From: Fimbriimonadales bacterium
GTDB lineage: Bacteria; Armatimonadota; Fimbriimonadia; Fimbriimonadales; GBS-DC
NCBI GenBank assembly: GCA_025061985.1
Contig: JANXAW010000022.1
Span: forward strand, 1-38,789
DNA length: 38,789 bases
Direction: 5' to 3'
The position numbers and the translations under genes were made by a program. Below are positions 1-8,669 of the stretch, piece by piece (the stretch's first letter is position 1; each line of letters opens with the position of its first letter). Below the pieces are notes generated by a model. That model had not been told where the DNA came from. It made no database searches and worked only from the letters and a program-made list of their open reading frames with translations.

Positions 1-1
1 G

Positions 2-721
2 GGCGCGATTGAGGTGTTCAACGCGCCTAACAGCGCGTTGCGCCATACGCTGATGCAGCGTATGGGGCGAGAGAGCATTTTTATCAGCAGCGTGGACTAC
101 GAGCAGCGGCGTGACAGTCGCGTCCTCTCGCTGAATGTGGGACTGGGAGCAAAGCTCGGACGCACCGTGTTGCAGCACTTGATGACCGAACCGGGTGCGG
201 AAGCGCGCCCGCTGGGGCTGTTCTTCGGCGACGGTAAGCAACATCTGGACTTCCGCACCCTGCAAGACCACCGCGTGGGGTACACGACCAGCGATCTGCT
301 GTACAAGGGCGCGCTGACCGACGAAGCAACCTCGGTCTTCTCAGGGCTAATCCGCGTGCATCCGAAGGCACAGCATACGGACGCTTATCAAGCCAATCGC
401 AACCTCCTGCTCAGCGACGAGGCGCGCGCCTATAGCATCCCCAACCTTGAGATTGGGGCGAACGAAGTACGCTGCACCCACGGCGCTACCGTTGGACCCG
501 TGCAACCTGACGAACTGTTCTACCTACGCTCGCGCGGAATTGACCCCGCCGCTGCCGAAGCATTGATCGTGATGGGCTTCTTTGAGGTAGTGCTGCGCGA
601 GGTCAAACCTGCTGACTTACGCCTGTCTGTGCAGAAACTGCTTGCAAGCAAGCTCAAGGGGGATGCCGCTCGCTACTTTATGGACTTAGCCGAGCTGGAT
701 GAAGAAGTCGCAGCAGTCTGA
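2..721 (+). CDS. sufD: Fe-S cluster assembly protein SufD (3' part)
   Basis: SufD is the partner of SufB and SufC in the SUF iron-sulfur assembly scaffold of the cytoplasm. The reading frame is open to the left edge, so the first residues seen (GAIEVFNAPNS) lie inside the gene. About 239 C-terminal codons of a usual 400-450 are present. Family features are the beta-helix core (LNVGLGAKLGR, LGLFFGDGKQH, the GALTDEATSVFSGLIRV stretch), the HPKAQHTDAYQANRNLLLS block, and the IPNLEIGANEVRCTHGATVGP segment that holds the conserved Cys and His. The helical end (ALIVMGFFEVVLREV) favours SufD over SufB. The sufB and sufC genes would be expected upstream, outside the window. A strong hairpin follows the stop codon. 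The GTG at 14 is only an internal codon. Confidence 0.93.
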   Translation, partial: GAIEVFNAPNSALRHTLMQRMGRESIFISSVDYEQRRDSRVLSLNVGLGAKLGRTVLQHLMTEPGAEARPLGLFFGDGKQHLDFRTLQDHRVGYTTSDLLYKGALTDEATSVFSGLIRVHPKAQHTDAYQANRNLLLSDEARAYSIPNLEIGANEVRCTHGATVGPVQPDELFYLRSRGIDPAAAEALIVMGFFEVVLREVKPADLRLSVQKLLASKLKGDAARYFMDLAELDEEVAAV

Positions 722-730
722 GTTTTGGAA

Positions 731-760
731 AAGGCTGTCGCCTCCTAAGGCGACAGCCTT
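731..760. terminator. Bidirectional terminator between sufD and prepilin-like gene
   Basis: A perfect 12-bp stem (731-742 pairs with 749-760, loop TCCTAA) lies 9 bp after the sufD stop. It lies between two convergent genes. Neither side has a long T tract, but the stem ends in TT on both strands, so it probably stops transcription from both directions. Confidence 0.85.
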
Positions 761-781
761 CTTGCTGCGGAGGTGCCCCTA

Positions 782-1663
782 CTAGCGACGATAGTCGGGT
801 CCTGTGGTTTCGGGGTATGTGTAAATCCCGCGTTGCTGGTAGTCGAAAATGATTTCTTGCTCAGAGCGGAAACTGCCATCAGGGCGTGTGAAGGGCGGAT
901 CTTTGAAGAACTTAGCGTGCCCATCGCAGAAAGTCCAGTTGCGTCCCCCTTGATGGCGCTGCCCGCGGCGCCAGCGTGCATCATTCTGGTTGTTGCCATA
1001 GCCAGGCGCGATGTACCACGCCGCAAACACATTCCCGTTCGGGTCAATGCGGCTTCCTACATCGGCGACAAAGAAGGTATTCGCAGGGAAGTTGATGGCT
1101 GCCAAGGGGCGCATTTTCTCCCCGCGGTAGTTCGCACGGCTAAAGCCTGGGTCATATGGGCGGCTTAGGTAGTAGTTGCCTGCGTACGAAAGTGGAAACA
1201 CATCGCGCATTGCGTTCACCACATTGCGCATGCCCGGATACGCCCCTGGCATTCGCACCGCCAACAGCTGCGCCTCATAGCAATACGAGCCAAACTTGTT
1301 GAACCCACCCTTGTCAGGATCGCTGGGGCACTGGAAAATCTGCCAGTTCTTGATGTAAGGACCGCTGGCAATCGGAAAGGAGAACACACCGCTGAAGTAC
1401 TGGTCGCCGATGTCGTAGACACCATTGGCGTTCGGCACAGGACTGCTGCAGGGACCTACCCAACCCGTTTCAGGCAAGATTTCGTCCCAATCTTGGGCGT
1501 ACATCATCGCAGCTAAACCAATTTGCCGAGCGTTCGAAAGACATGTCGATTTGCGTGCGCTTTCGCGTGCTTGAGCAAACACGGGGAACAGTATCGCCGC
1601 CAAAATAGCGATGATCGCAATGACCACCAGCAGTTCAATTAGCGTAAAGCCTCCCTTGCGCAT
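782..1663 (-). CDS. Prepilin-like DUF1559 (H-X9-DG) protein 1
   Basis: This 293-residue protein starts with a type IV prepilin / type II pseudopilin signal: a short basic leader, the cleavage site G5|F6, Glu at mature position +5 (E10), then a hydrophobic helix (about 8-30). The [21 protein letters not shown] stretch and the late H-x9-DG motif (ending CDGHAKFF) define the DUF1559 family. The protein is expected to be cleaved and methylated by a prepilin peptidase and to sit in the inner membrane or a pilus-like fibre. The job of this family is not established. Start choice: ATG at 1663 with GGGAGG 7-8 bases upstream. It appears monocistronic and ends at the hairpin shared with sufD. A second family member lies at 15406-16161, but only that one has a riboswitch. 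Confidence 0.9.
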   Translation of the reverse strand: MRKGGFTLIELLVVIAIIAILAAILFPVFAQARESARKSTCLSNARQIGLAAMMYAQDWDEILPETGWVGPCSSPVPNANGVYDIGDQYFSGVFSFPIASGPYIKNWQIFQCPSDPDKGGFNKFGSYCYEAQLLAVRMPGAYPGMRNVVNAMRDVFPLSYAGNYYLSRPYDPGFSRANYRGEKMRPLAAINFPANTFFVADVGSRIDPNGNVFAAWYIAPGYGNNQNDARWRRGQRHQGGRNWTFCDGHAKFFKDPPFTRPDGSFRSEQEIIFDYQQRGIYTYPETTGPDYRR

Positions 1664-1913
1664 AGGTGTGCCTCCCAGCGCGATAGGATACAGGGGGCTG
1701 TGTTAACGAGTGGTGAAAGGCTGGGGGGTCTAAGGGCGTTTCTGCCATCGGCGAAGGCGCCAGCACCACAGCAGCCTCGCCATCCGAAGCAAAGCACGAG
1801 AACTTAGTAGGGTCCCTCGCTATGCTCGGAACAGGGGCACCTCCAGCGCAGGAGGGCGAAGGTCGCGCCCCCCATTGGCACGCCTACCGATCGCCCATTC
1901 GCACACGCCAAGG
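1664..1913. other. Intergenic region, nothing definite
   Basis: These 250 bp lie between two minus-strand genes. A weak 5-bp hairpin (1840-1844 with 1851-1855) and a GC-rich patch near 1835-1880 could end transcription of the peptidase gene. The minus-strand promoter of the downstream prepilin-like gene should lie here, but I find no convincing -35/-10 pair. Small open frames overlapping it look like chance. Confidence 0.4.
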
Positions 1914-2972
1914 CTACGGCGTAAAGTCCATATCGCTATTGAGACGCTTGGTAAAGGCAGCCAGCAAACGCGCGGCGTTCTCCACATCTTCCAGCGCAAG
2001 TACCTCACAAGGCGTGTGCATATAGCGCAGGGGCACGGAGATTAGCCCTGTTGCCATGCCCGCTTTGTTGAGCTGCATCGCGTTCGCGTCCGTGCCTGTG
2101 CCCCCGCCGACTGCCTCTAACTGATAGGGAATGCCTTCTGCTTCTGCCGTCTCCACCAGCAGCTCAAACACGCGCGGGTTGATGTTTGCCCCGCGACAAA
2201 TCACAGGTCCCTTGCCAGGGCGTATGTCGCCCACGCGCCGCTTGTCCACGGTAGGGTAGTCCGAGGCGTGCGTGACATCCACCGCGATGCCGATGGAGGC
2301 GTCAATGCCGTACGCGCTGGTGCGCGCCCCGCGTAGCCCTATCTCCTCTTGCACTGTAGCGACGGCAAACACGGCTGCCTTGGGGCGGTCTTCAGCAAGC
2401 AAACGCAACGCTTCCGCCACCACAAACGCCCCCATCTTGTTATCAAAGCCGCGCGCTGTAGCAAAACCGTTGCGCAACTCCTGAAACTCCACGGCTATCG
2501 TTACGGGGTCGCCAATCCGCACGACTGACGCAGCATCTGCCTTGTCTTTTGCACCTATGTCTATCCACAACTCGTGCAGTTGGGGCACCTTCTTGCGATC
2601 CTCATCGTCCAGTAAGTGAACAGGTTTTCTGCCGATTACGCCAGGGATGGAGCCGTGCTTCGTGTGAACCAGCACGCGCTGCCCTACGGCGATAATCGGA
2701 TCGTGCCCACCGATGGGTCCAAAGTACAAGAAGCCCTCATCGGAGATGTGCTTGACGATGAAACCGATCTCGTCCATATGCCCCGCGAACATCACGCGGG
2801 GCGTGCCAGTTTCGTTGAGTACGGCGATGGTGTTGCCCATTACATCCGTATAAACGCGGTCAGCGAACTCGCGCGTGTAGGCGCGATACACCTCCGCAGC
2901 ACGCTGCTCGTAGCCCGATGGCGACGGTGCATTTACAATCGCTTTTAGGAACGCTAACGACTCGGCTCTCAT
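1914..2972 (-). CDS. M42 family metallo-aminopeptidase
   Basis: This 352-residue protein belongs to the M42 clan (tetrahedral TET aminopeptidases, PepA/YsdC/FrvX, often misnamed endoglucanase). These are cytoplasmic dodecamers that trim peptides with a dinuclear metal site. Visible metal and catalytic residues: H65 and D67 (AGHMDE), the bridging D177 (GFDNKMG), E209/E210 (QEE), D232 (AVDVTHASD) and H319 (YMHTP). The length fits the family. The ATG overlaps the ribH stop as ATGA (2969-2972), so the gene is translationally coupled to ribH and transcribed with it. The exact peptide substrate cannot be told from sequence. Confidence 0.93.
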   Translation of the reverse strand: MRAESLAFLKAIVNAPSPSGYEQRAAEVYRAYTREFADRVYTDVMGNTIAVLNETGTPRVMFAGHMDEIGFIVKHISDEGFLYFGPIGGHDPIIAVGQRVLVHTKHGSIPGVIGRKPVHLLDDEDRKKVPQLHELWIDIGAKDKADAASVVRIGDPVTIAVEFQELRNGFATARGFDNKMGAFVVAEALRLLAEDRPKAAVFAVATVQEEIGLRGARTSAYGIDASIGIAVDVTHASDYPTVDKRRVGDIRPGKGPVICRGANINPRVFELLVETAEAEGIPYQLEAVGGGTGTDANAMQLNKAGMATGLISVPLRYMHTPCEVLALEDVENAARLLAAFTKRLNSDMDFTP

Positions 2973-3442
2973 AGGCTCTCCCCTACTTGGCGCATTAGGT
3001 TTGCCATTTCGATGGCGCTGAGCGCAGCTTCGCTTCCTTTGTTGCCCATCTTGCCGCCGGCGCGCTCCAGCCCCTGCTCAAAGGTGGCTTCGGTGAGGAT
3101 GCCCAGCGCAATCGGCTTGCCCGTTTCCATCATCAGCTGCATCAGCGCGGAGCAAACGGCGCTGCTGATGTGCTGTGCGTGGGCAGTCTCGCCTTGAAGC
3201 ACTGCGCCTAAGCAGATAATCGCATCGTACTCACCAGAGTTTGCGCACTCCCGTGCAACAACGGGTATCTCCCAACTGCCTGGCACGCGGTAGATGTCAA
3301 TCGCGTTCGGGTCGGCTCCATGCCGAAGCAGGGTCTGAACAGCGCCCTCCTGCAGGCGGCTGGTGATGAGCTCGTTGTAGCGGCTGACAACGATTGCAAA
3401 CCGCAATCCCTGCGCACTCAGCGCGCCCTCGAACTGGCTCAT
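2969..3442 (-). CDS. ribH: 6,7-dimethyl-8-ribityllumazine synthase
   Basis: Lumazine synthase joins 5-amino-6-ribitylamino-uracil and dihydroxybutanone phosphate in the next-to-last step of riboflavin synthesis. The 157 residues carry all the family blocks: FAIVVSRYNELIT, the EGAVQTLLRHGAD helix, VPGSWEIPVVA, AIICLGAVLQGETAHAQHI with the catalytic-type histidine after GET, GILTEATFEQGLERAGGKMGNKG, and the closing AIEMANLMRQ. Such proteins form pentamers or 60-subunit capsids. No other rib gene is nearby, so the riboflavin pathway is split in this genome. The start is ATG 3442 with no Shine-Dalgarno; a TATAAC element at 3451-3456 makes the mRNA probably leaderless. No FMN riboswitch is visible. 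Confidence 0.96.
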   Translation of the reverse strand: MSQFEGALSAQGLRFAIVVSRYNELITSRLQEGAVQTLLRHGADPNAIDIYRVPGSWEIPVVARECANSGEYDAIICLGAVLQGETAHAQHISSAVCSALMQLMMETGKPIALGILTEATFEQGLERAGGKMGNKGSEAALSAIEMANLMRQVGESL

Positions 3443-3450
3443 TGGGCAGT

Positions 3451-3456
3451 GTTATA
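3451..3456 (-). promoter_or_regulatory. -10 element of ribH, leaderless
   Basis: TATAAC preceded by AGG on the minus strand, 8 bases before the ribH ATG. No Shine-Dalgarno fits in the gap. No good -35 is seen. Confidence 0.65.
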
Positions 3457-3492
3457 CCTAATCGCGGCTACCATCCCCCACGCTAAGCAAGG

Positions 3493-3498
3493 TATAAT
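3493..3498 (+). promoter_or_regulatory. -10 element of ccmE, near-leaderless
   Basis: A perfect TATAAT preceded by GG, 9 bases before the ccmE ATG at 3508. A start of transcription about 7 bases downstream leaves at most 2-3 leader bases. It is divergent from the ribH promoter 36 bp away. Confidence 0.75.
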
Positions 3499-3507
3499 AC
3501 GCACGCT

Positions 3508-3885
3508 ATGAAACTCAGCAGCGTTCTAACGCTTGTGTTAGTGCTTGCAGGGCTTGCGTTTACTATTCGTGCGTTCGTCACCAACACCAGCCCGTACGTG
3601 AAGGTGAACCAACTTGCCACGCGCGGGCAACACGTGCATTTGCCCCTCAAGCCCCTCCACGACACCGTCCGCTTCGATGTGAAGACGATGACGCTCACCT
3701 TTGAGGGCGAAGACGAGACTGGGCGTGTGAAGGTGGTTTACCCCAAGGGCAAACCGAACAACTTTGAAGCGGCGACGCAGGTGGTAGTGATCGGCAGCTA
3801 CAAAGACGGCGTGTTCTACGCCGAGGAGATGCTAGTCAAATGCCCTAGCAAGTACCAAGGCGAGGTGCAGGCGGCTCGGAACTAG
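3508..3885 (+). CDS. ccmE: Cytochrome c maturation heme chaperone CcmE, CxxxY type
   Basis: CcmE carries heme on the outer face of the cytoplasmic membrane and hands it to the CcmF lyase. The protein has 125 residues: one N-terminal anchor helix (about 5-23), then the OB-fold blocks VRFDVKTMTLTFEG, VKVVYPKGKPNNF, VVVIGSYKDGVFYAEEMLVKCPSKYQG. In the classic family the heme is bound through a His in an HxxxY motif. Here the position is Cys: C112-P-S-K-Y116. This CxxxY variant is known from archaea and some bacteria such as Desulfovibrio. The next gene is ccmF, which supports the call. Start: ATG with a TATAAT 9 bases upstream. The protein is slightly shorter than usual because its tail after Tyr is short. 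Confidence 0.9.
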   Translation: MKLSSVLTLVLVLAGLAFTIRAFVTNTSPYVKVNQLATRGQHVHLPLKPLHDTVRFDVKTMTLTFEGEDETGRVKVVYPKGKPNNFEAATQVVVIGSYKDGVFYAEEMLVKCPSKYQGEVQAARN

Positions 3886-3929
3886 AACGCGCCCTCCGCT
3901 TCGCGTAAGCTGTGTCGGCTTTGATGTGG

Positions 3930-3935
3930 TATCGT
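3930..3935 (+). promoter_or_regulatory. Possible internal -10 before ccmF
   Basis: TATCGT preceded by TGG, 8 bases before a GTG (3944) in frame with ccmF. It resembles the leaderless pattern elsewhere in the window but is a weaker hexamer. ccmF may equally be read through from ccmE. Confidence 0.3.
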
Positions 3936-3958
3936 TTGCCTAAGTGGGGGCAAAAGCT

Positions 3959-6337
3959 ATGTTAGCAGGATATGTTGTCGTTTGGATAGGTGCATTGTTT
4001 GCGTTTGGGTCAGTGGTGTTGTATCTGCTAAGCGGGAAGCGTGCGCACTTAATGCGCTGGGCGCGGGGGGCGTATGTAGGAGCGGTTTTGGCAACCTTGG
4101 GGGCTGAAGCGCTACTGATTTACGCACTGCTGGCTGGGCGCTATGACCTGCAGTATGTGTTTAGCTTCAGCGAGCGCTCGCTTTCACCCCTGATGAAGGT
4201 TTCCTGCGCATGGGCGGGTCAGGAGGGGAGCTTCCTGCTGTGGGCAGTGTGGACAGCGATTTACGGTTTGGTGCTGCTGCGCACCGCAGGGGGCTACGAG
4301 CGCTGGGTGATGAGCCTCTACGGGGGTGTGATGCTGGGGCTGCTGGCGATTTTGGCGTTCCAAAGCCCCTTTGCGCCGCTTCCTAAGCCTGAACCCGCCC
4401 CTGAGGTGTGGCCCCCGCGCGACGGCTTTGGGCTGAACCCCGTGCTGGAAAACCCATGGATGCAAGTCCACCCGCCCGTTATCTTCGCGGGCTTTGCGGC
4501 GCTTACTGTGCCATTTGTGTACGCTCTGGCGGCGCTGTGGCGCAACGAGTACTACGAGTACGCGGTACGGGTGCGCCCGTGGGCAATCTACGCCGCCACG
4601 ATGCTGGGCTTCGGCTTGGCATTAGGTGGCTACTGGGCATACGAGACGCTTGGCTGGGGCGGCTTCTGGGCGTGGGATCCCGTAGAGAACAGCTCCTACT
4701 TCCCGTGGCTGGTGATGGCAGCCGCGTTTCACGGGCTGATGCTTCAAATCAACCGCGGGCGGATGGTGCGGTGGAATCCGCTGCTGCTGGCAACGCCCTT
4801 TGTGCTGTTCCTCTATGGCACTTTCCTAACGCGCAGTGGCGCGCTGGCGGAGGTCTCCGTGCACTCGTTTGTGAACATGGAGACCAACGCACTCAAAATC
4901 CTGCTGGGGATGCTGATCGGTAGTGGCGTGCTGACCTTGGGGCTGTGGGCGTGGCGCTATCGGCAGATGCCCTTGCCCGCCCCGAACCTCACCAAGGGCT
5001 TCTCGCGCGAGGCGGCGCTGCTGTGGGGCATCGCATTGCTGACTATCTCCGCGCTGATTAGCTTGGTGGGCACCTCGTGGCCCCTTATCACGCGCGCCTT
5101 CGGCAAGCAGATGGAAGCCCTTAAGCCCGAGTTCTACAACCAAGCGCACATCCCGTGGATCGTGATTACCGCGGTGGTGCTTGCGGCAGCCCCGATGCTC
5201 GCTTGGCGCGGGATGAGTCTGGATGCCATCTTAGAGCGTCTCACCAAAAGCTGGCTGGCAGCAGTAGCGACGGGTTTTGCGTTGTTCTTCTTGGGCTTTC
5301 GCGAGCCACTCACGCTACTGATTTGCACGCTGGTGGCGTTTACAGCCTACGCCAACGTGGGGGCGATTTGGCGGCGGTTCCGCGCCTCGCGGATTACGCT
5401 GGGCGGTTTCATCACGCACGTGGGACTGGCGCTGGCGGTGCTGGGGCTAATCCTCTCCTACGCCTATGAGCGCAAGGAGCGCATCGTGTTGGTGCAAGGG
5501 CAAGATGCCTTCGCGATGGGCTATAAGTGGCGCTACTTGGGCATGACGGGGAACGAAAAGTTCCCTGGCGACCCGCTGGCAGACAAGTTCAACCGTGTGC
5601 GGATTGAGCTGGCATCGCACGACGAGAAGTTCATCATTGAGCCACGCTTCTATCAAGACCGTCGGCGCGAGGAGCCGACGAATGTGGTGTGGCCCTCCAT
5701 TCTGCGCTGGTGGGATCATGACTTGTATGTGTCGTTCTTTGCCACGCCGCAGATAGATGTCAGCCCGCTAACGCTCACCTTGCGCGAGAAGGCGCGCGGC
5801 ACGGTTGAGGGCTACACGATTGAGTTTCTGGGCTTTGAGACGGTGGGGGGAATGGGCGCGCAAGGCTTCCGCGCTATCGCCAAAGCCCGCGTGAGCCACC
5901 CCAAGTGGAAAAAGCCCGTGGAAGTCGCGCCGTTTCAGATGGTTACTGAAAGCGGCATCGTGCCTATCCCCGTGCCCTTGCCCGATGGCGCGCAACTGCT
6001 GATTGGGCAGATGGATGTGAGCCGTCGGCAAGTGCAGTTCCAGCTGGTGATGGTACCTGGCAAGCCCGAAACCGTACCCCGCTGGGTCATCCCGCTGGAG
6101 GTGTATTACAAGCCCTTCACGATTCTGGTGTGGCTGGGGCCACCGCTAACGCTGATTGGGGGCTTGTTGGCAGTGCTGCGTCGCGGGCGCGATGTGAAAT
6201 ACGGCGTCGCACGCGCCACCTTCACAGAGTTCCCTGAGCCAAAGCCTGTGGTGGTCAAACCGCGCGGTCGGAAAGCGCCGCGCCTCAAGGAACCAACGAC
6301 AACGCCCACCGAGCAAGCGCAACAGGCAGAGCGCTAA
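3959..6337 (+). CDS. ccmF: Cytochrome c heme lyase CcmF
   Basis: CcmF is the polytopic membrane lyase that attaches heme to apocytochrome c. About 790 residues, more than 12 membrane helices. Family marks: SPLMKVSCAWAGQEGSFLLW near the N-terminus, NPWMQVHPPVIFAGFA with a heme-ligand type histidine, the tryptophan-rich WWD-type loop (LGWGGFWAWDPVENSSYFPW), a conserved TRSGALAEVSVHSF block, and a large outer domain before the last helix (about 505-730). A basic cytoplasmic tail of about 45 residues ends the protein. Start: ATG 3959 with GGGGG upstream; GTG 3944 adds five residues and would suit a leaderless mRNA. The gene follows ccmE by about 60 bp, and its stop overlaps the convergent transporter gene by 4 bp. 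No ccmA-D, ccmG or ccmH lies in the window. Confidence 0.95.
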   Translation: MLAGYVVVWIGALFAFGSVVLYLLSGKRAHLMRWARGAYVGAVLATLGAEALLIYALLAGRYDLQYVFSFSERSLSPLMKVSCAWAGQEGSFLLWAVWTAIYGLVLLRTAGGYERWVMSLYGGVMLGLLAILAFQSPFAPLPKPEPAPEVWPPRDGFGLNPVLENPWMQVHPPVIFAGFAALTVPFVYALAALWRNEYYEYAVRVRPWAIYAATMLGFGLALGGYWAYETLGWGGFWAWDPVENSSYFPWLVMAAAFHGLMLQINRGRMVRWNPLLLATPFVLFLYGTFLTRSGALAEVSVHSFVNMETNALKILLGMLIGSGVLTLGLWAWRYRQMPLPAPNLTKGFSREAALLWGIALLTISALISLVGTSWPLITRAFGKQMEALKPEFYNQAHIPWIVITAVVLAAAPMLAWRGMSLDAILERLTKSWLAAVATGFALFFLGFREPLTLLICTLVAFTAYANVGAIWRRFRASRITLGGFITHVGLALAVLGLILSYAYERKERIVLVQGQDAFAMGYKWRYLGMTGNEKFPGDPLADKFNRVRIELASHDEKFIIEPRFYQDRRREEPTNVVWPSILRWWDHDLYVSFFATPQIDVSPLTLTLREKARGTVEGYTIEFLGFETVGGMGAQGFRAIAKARVSHPKWKKPVEVAPFQMVTESGIVPIPVPLPDGAQLLIGQMDVSRRQVQFQLVMVPGKPETVPRWVIPLEVYYKPFTILVWLGPPLTLIGGLLAVLRRGRDVKYGVARATFTEFPEPKPVVVKPRGRKAPRLKEPTTTPTEQAQQAER

Positions 6338-7602
6338 GCGCGCACTCGCTCCTGCACAGGGCGCAACAGCCACGCCGACGCCAAAAGATACACAGGCACC
6401 AGCGCGAAAATCCAACGCCAGCCCGTGCCCAACCCATATCGTGCATTCCAATAATCGCCTAAGGGACCCGCAATTAGCGGCGCCACCACCTGCGGCAGTG
6501 TCATCGCAATATGCCAAATCGCCATATACCGCCCTGACTCGCTTACAGGCACTAAGTTGCTCGCTAACGCCCAATCCACGGCAGAATAGGCGCCCCATGC
6601 CACCCCAAACAACGCTCCCGCAAGATACACCACTGTCAGCTCGCGCGTGGCAAGGAAGATCCCTGCGCAGACGCACATTAGCGCAATGCAAAGATAGATA
6701 AGTTGCTTCTTGCTCATACGGTCAGCCAGCACGCCCGCCAGCCAGTTACCAACGACGCCCGCAAGCGTGGCTGTTGCCATAAACCCAAAAGCATGCTGCG
6801 GCGCAGCTCCCTTTAGCCCAATCGTGTCGCGTAGGTAGTACTCCAGATACAGCAACGCTGTGTAAAAGCCCATACTGAACACTAAGCGCGAAACCACCAC
6901 CCAGCGGAAGTTGGGTAGCTCGTTTAGCCAGATATTCACAAACAGCGACCAGTGCAAGCGTCGCTCATCGGGATGGCGCGGCTGCCACTGCGGTTCGTGC
7001 ATTCCCAGCACCGTCCACAGCATCGTCAGCACTAAAAAGCCCACCAGCACCCACCCCACCACCAGCAAGCGTGCAGAGAAAGAAAGCTGCCCCAGCACCA
7101 GCGGTGGCTCGCTCAACAGCGCACCTGCCAACGCCAACCCAATCAGATTGCCAATTAGCGTCATCATCCCCATATAGGCAGACGCTAACCCATGTCGCTC
7201 AGGGGGCACGTAGTCGGGAATGACCGCCTGATAGGGTCCATTTGCCCAGTTGAGAAACAGTTGGATCGCCACAAAGTGCACTACCAGCAGCGCGAAGCTC
7301 TGCGTGGTCATAAACAGCAAAATGAATGGAAGGCTAAGCAGCGTGCCCCAGAGGATGAAAGGGCGTCGCCTACCCAGGCGCGAAGTGTTGCGGTCGCTAA
7401 TAGGTCCCGCAATCAACTCGATGACGGTGGAGATGACAGCTCCCGCTGCTGCCAGCCACGCTAAGTAAGCACCGCGCTGCTCCTGCGGAGCGAGTTCATG
7501 CACTCGCACCTGCATCACAATCGTGAGAAATGCTGCCCAGTGAACGCTTACGCCCAGCCAGAACGCGCTAATTGCCCAGTAGTTGACCCGCGCCTGCCCC
7601 AC
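6334..7602 (-). CDS. MFS transporter, sugar (SLC45/GPH-like) type
   Basis: A major facilitator with about 12 membrane helices, 422 residues from the GTG at 7602. The first cytoplasmic loop reads AGPISDRNTSRLGRRRPFILWG, the RxGRRRP signature found in SLC45-like sucrose/proton carriers and the related GPH sugar transporters. A helix-4/5 segment (NWANGPYQAVIPDYVPPERHG) also fits that group. The substrate is probably a sugar or glycoside, but this is inference. Start choice: the frame extends to a TTG at 7620, but a TATAAT at 7609-7614 lies inside that extension, so the leaderless GTG six bases downstream is the better start. It is convergent with ccmF (4-bp overlap) and divergent from argF. Confidence 0.82.
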   Translation of the reverse strand: MGQARVNYWAISAFWLGVSVHWAAFLTIVMQVRVHELAPQEQRGAYLAWLAAAGAVISTVIELIAGPISDRNTSRLGRRRPFILWGTLLSLPFILLFMTTQSFALLVVHFVAIQLFLNWANGPYQAVIPDYVPPERHGLASAYMGMMTLIGNLIGLALAGALLSEPPLVLGQLSFSARLLVVGWVLVGFLVLTMLWTVLGMHEPQWQPRHPDERRLHWSLFVNIWLNELPNFRWVVVSRLVFSMGFYTALLYLEYYLRDTIGLKGAAPQHAFGFMATATLAGVVGNWLAGVLADRMSKKQLIYLCIALMCVCAGIFLATRELTVVYLAGALFGVAWGAYSAVDWALASNLVPVSESGRYMAIWHIAMTLPQVVAPLIAGPLGDYWNARYGLGTGWRWIFALVPVYLLASAWLLRPVQERVRA

Positions 7603-7608
7603 GGCGCG

Positions 7609-7614
7609 ATTATA
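7609..7614 (-). promoter_or_regulatory. -10 element of MFS gene, leaderless GTG
   Basis: A perfect TATAAT on the minus strand, 6 bases before GTG 7602. It overlaps codons of the longer TTG-started frame, which argues against that start. Confidence 0.7.
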
Positions 7615-7646
7615 GCACAAGCACCCCTACCTCGTTAGCGAAGAGG

Positions 7647-7652
7647 TATCCT
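7647..7652 (+). promoter_or_regulatory. -10 element of argF, leaderless
   Basis: AGG-TATCCT, 6 bases before the argF ATG (7659). The same AGGTATCCT string precedes the glycosyltransferase gene at 8657. Confidence 0.65.
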
Positions 7653-7658
7653 CTGAGT

Positions 7659-8639
7659 ATGGGAAGCAAGATTGAACGAACCTATGAACAGGCGAAGAGC
7701 GCATGGGAAGCTGCCCACCCACCGCGCCACTACCTGTCGGTTGCAGACTTGAACGCTCAGTCGGCGCGCGCCGTGCTACAACTGGCACAGGCGATGAAAA
7801 CCGCCACGCGAAACGGCGAGGAACTGTACCGCTTTAGTCGCCCCGTAGCCCTCGCGCTTATCTTTGAAAAGCCTTCCCTGCGCACGCGCGTCGCATGGGA
7901 AGTCGGGTTGTACCAGATGGGGGCATACGGCATCTACCTCACGCAAGCCGATATCCAGATGGGCAAACGCGAAGCAGTGATGGATATCGCCCGCAACCTA
8001 TCGCGTTGGGTGCAAGCGATTGTGGCACGAGTGTTTCTGCACAGCACGCTGGAAGAGCTGGCACGCTTTGCCAGTGTGCCTGTGATCAACGCCCTCAGCG
8101 ACCGCGAGCATCCCTGCCAAGCGTTGGCAGATCTGATGACCATCCACGAGCGCAAAGGCGAACAACCCCTCACGCTGGCTTGGGTAGGCGACGGCAACAA
8201 TGTGTGCCACAGCTTCACGCTCTTAGGGGCGGTGCTAGGGCATCGCCTACGCATTGCAACACCAGAAGGCTACGAACCGAATGCCACTATCATCGCCAAA
8301 GCCCAGCAACTGGCACAGCAAGCGGGCGGAAGCGTCGAGCTAATGCACGACCCCGTCGCCGCCGTTGCCGATGCTGACGTGGTGTACACCGACGTGTGGG
8401 TCTCGATGGGCTACGAAACCGAGCGCGAAGTGCGCTTGCGACACTTCCAGGGGTATCAGGTGAACACGGCGCTCCTAAAATGCGCCAAGCCTGACGCGAT
8501 TGTGCTCCACTGTCTACCTGCGCGTCGAGGCGAGGAAATCACTGACGAGGTGCTGGATGGTGCGCAATCCGCGGCTTGGGATCAGGCGGAAAACCGCCTT
8601 CATACGCAGAAAGCCCTACTCGCCTTGATGCTGGGCTGA
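7659..8639 (+). CDS. argF: Ornithine carbamoyltransferase
   Basis: ArgF makes citrulline from ornithine and carbamoyl phosphate in arginine synthesis. 326 residues, normal for the family. The carbamoyl-phosphate loop is FEKPSLRTRVAWEVG (the S-L-R-T-R form seen in many OTCases). Further marks are a DREHPCQALADLMTI block, the LAWVGDGNNVCHSF ornithine-domain turn, and the HCLPARRGEEITDEV motif with the catalytic Cys that separates OTCase from aspartate transcarbamylase. No other arg gene is adjacent, so this is a lone copy. The start is ATG with no Shine-Dalgarno and a -10 only 6 bases upstream. The glycosyltransferase gene that follows has its own promoter. Confidence 0.95.
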   Translation: MGSKIERTYEQAKSAWEAAHPPRHYLSVADLNAQSARAVLQLAQAMKTATRNGEELYRFSRPVALALIFEKPSLRTRVAWEVGLYQMGAYGIYLTQADIQMGKREAVMDIARNLSRWVQAIVARVFLHSTLEELARFASVPVINALSDREHPCQALADLMTIHERKGEQPLTLAWVGDGNNVCHSFTLLGAVLGHRLRIATPEGYEPNATIIAKAQQLAQQAGGSVELMHDPVAAVADADVVYTDVWVSMGYETEREVRLRHFQGYQVNTALLKCAKPDAIVLHCLPARRGEEITDEVLDGAQSAAWDQAENRLHTQKALLALMLG

Positions 8640-8656
8640 AGCCCTAACAAGTCAGG

Positions 8657-8662
8657 TATCCT
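8657..8662 (+). promoter_or_regulatory. -10 element of glycosyltransferase gene, leaderless
   Basis: AGG-TATCCT, 7 bases before ATG 8670, in the 30-bp gap after argF. No Shine-Dalgarno is present. Confidence 0.6.
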
Positions 8663-8669
8663 GCATGCG

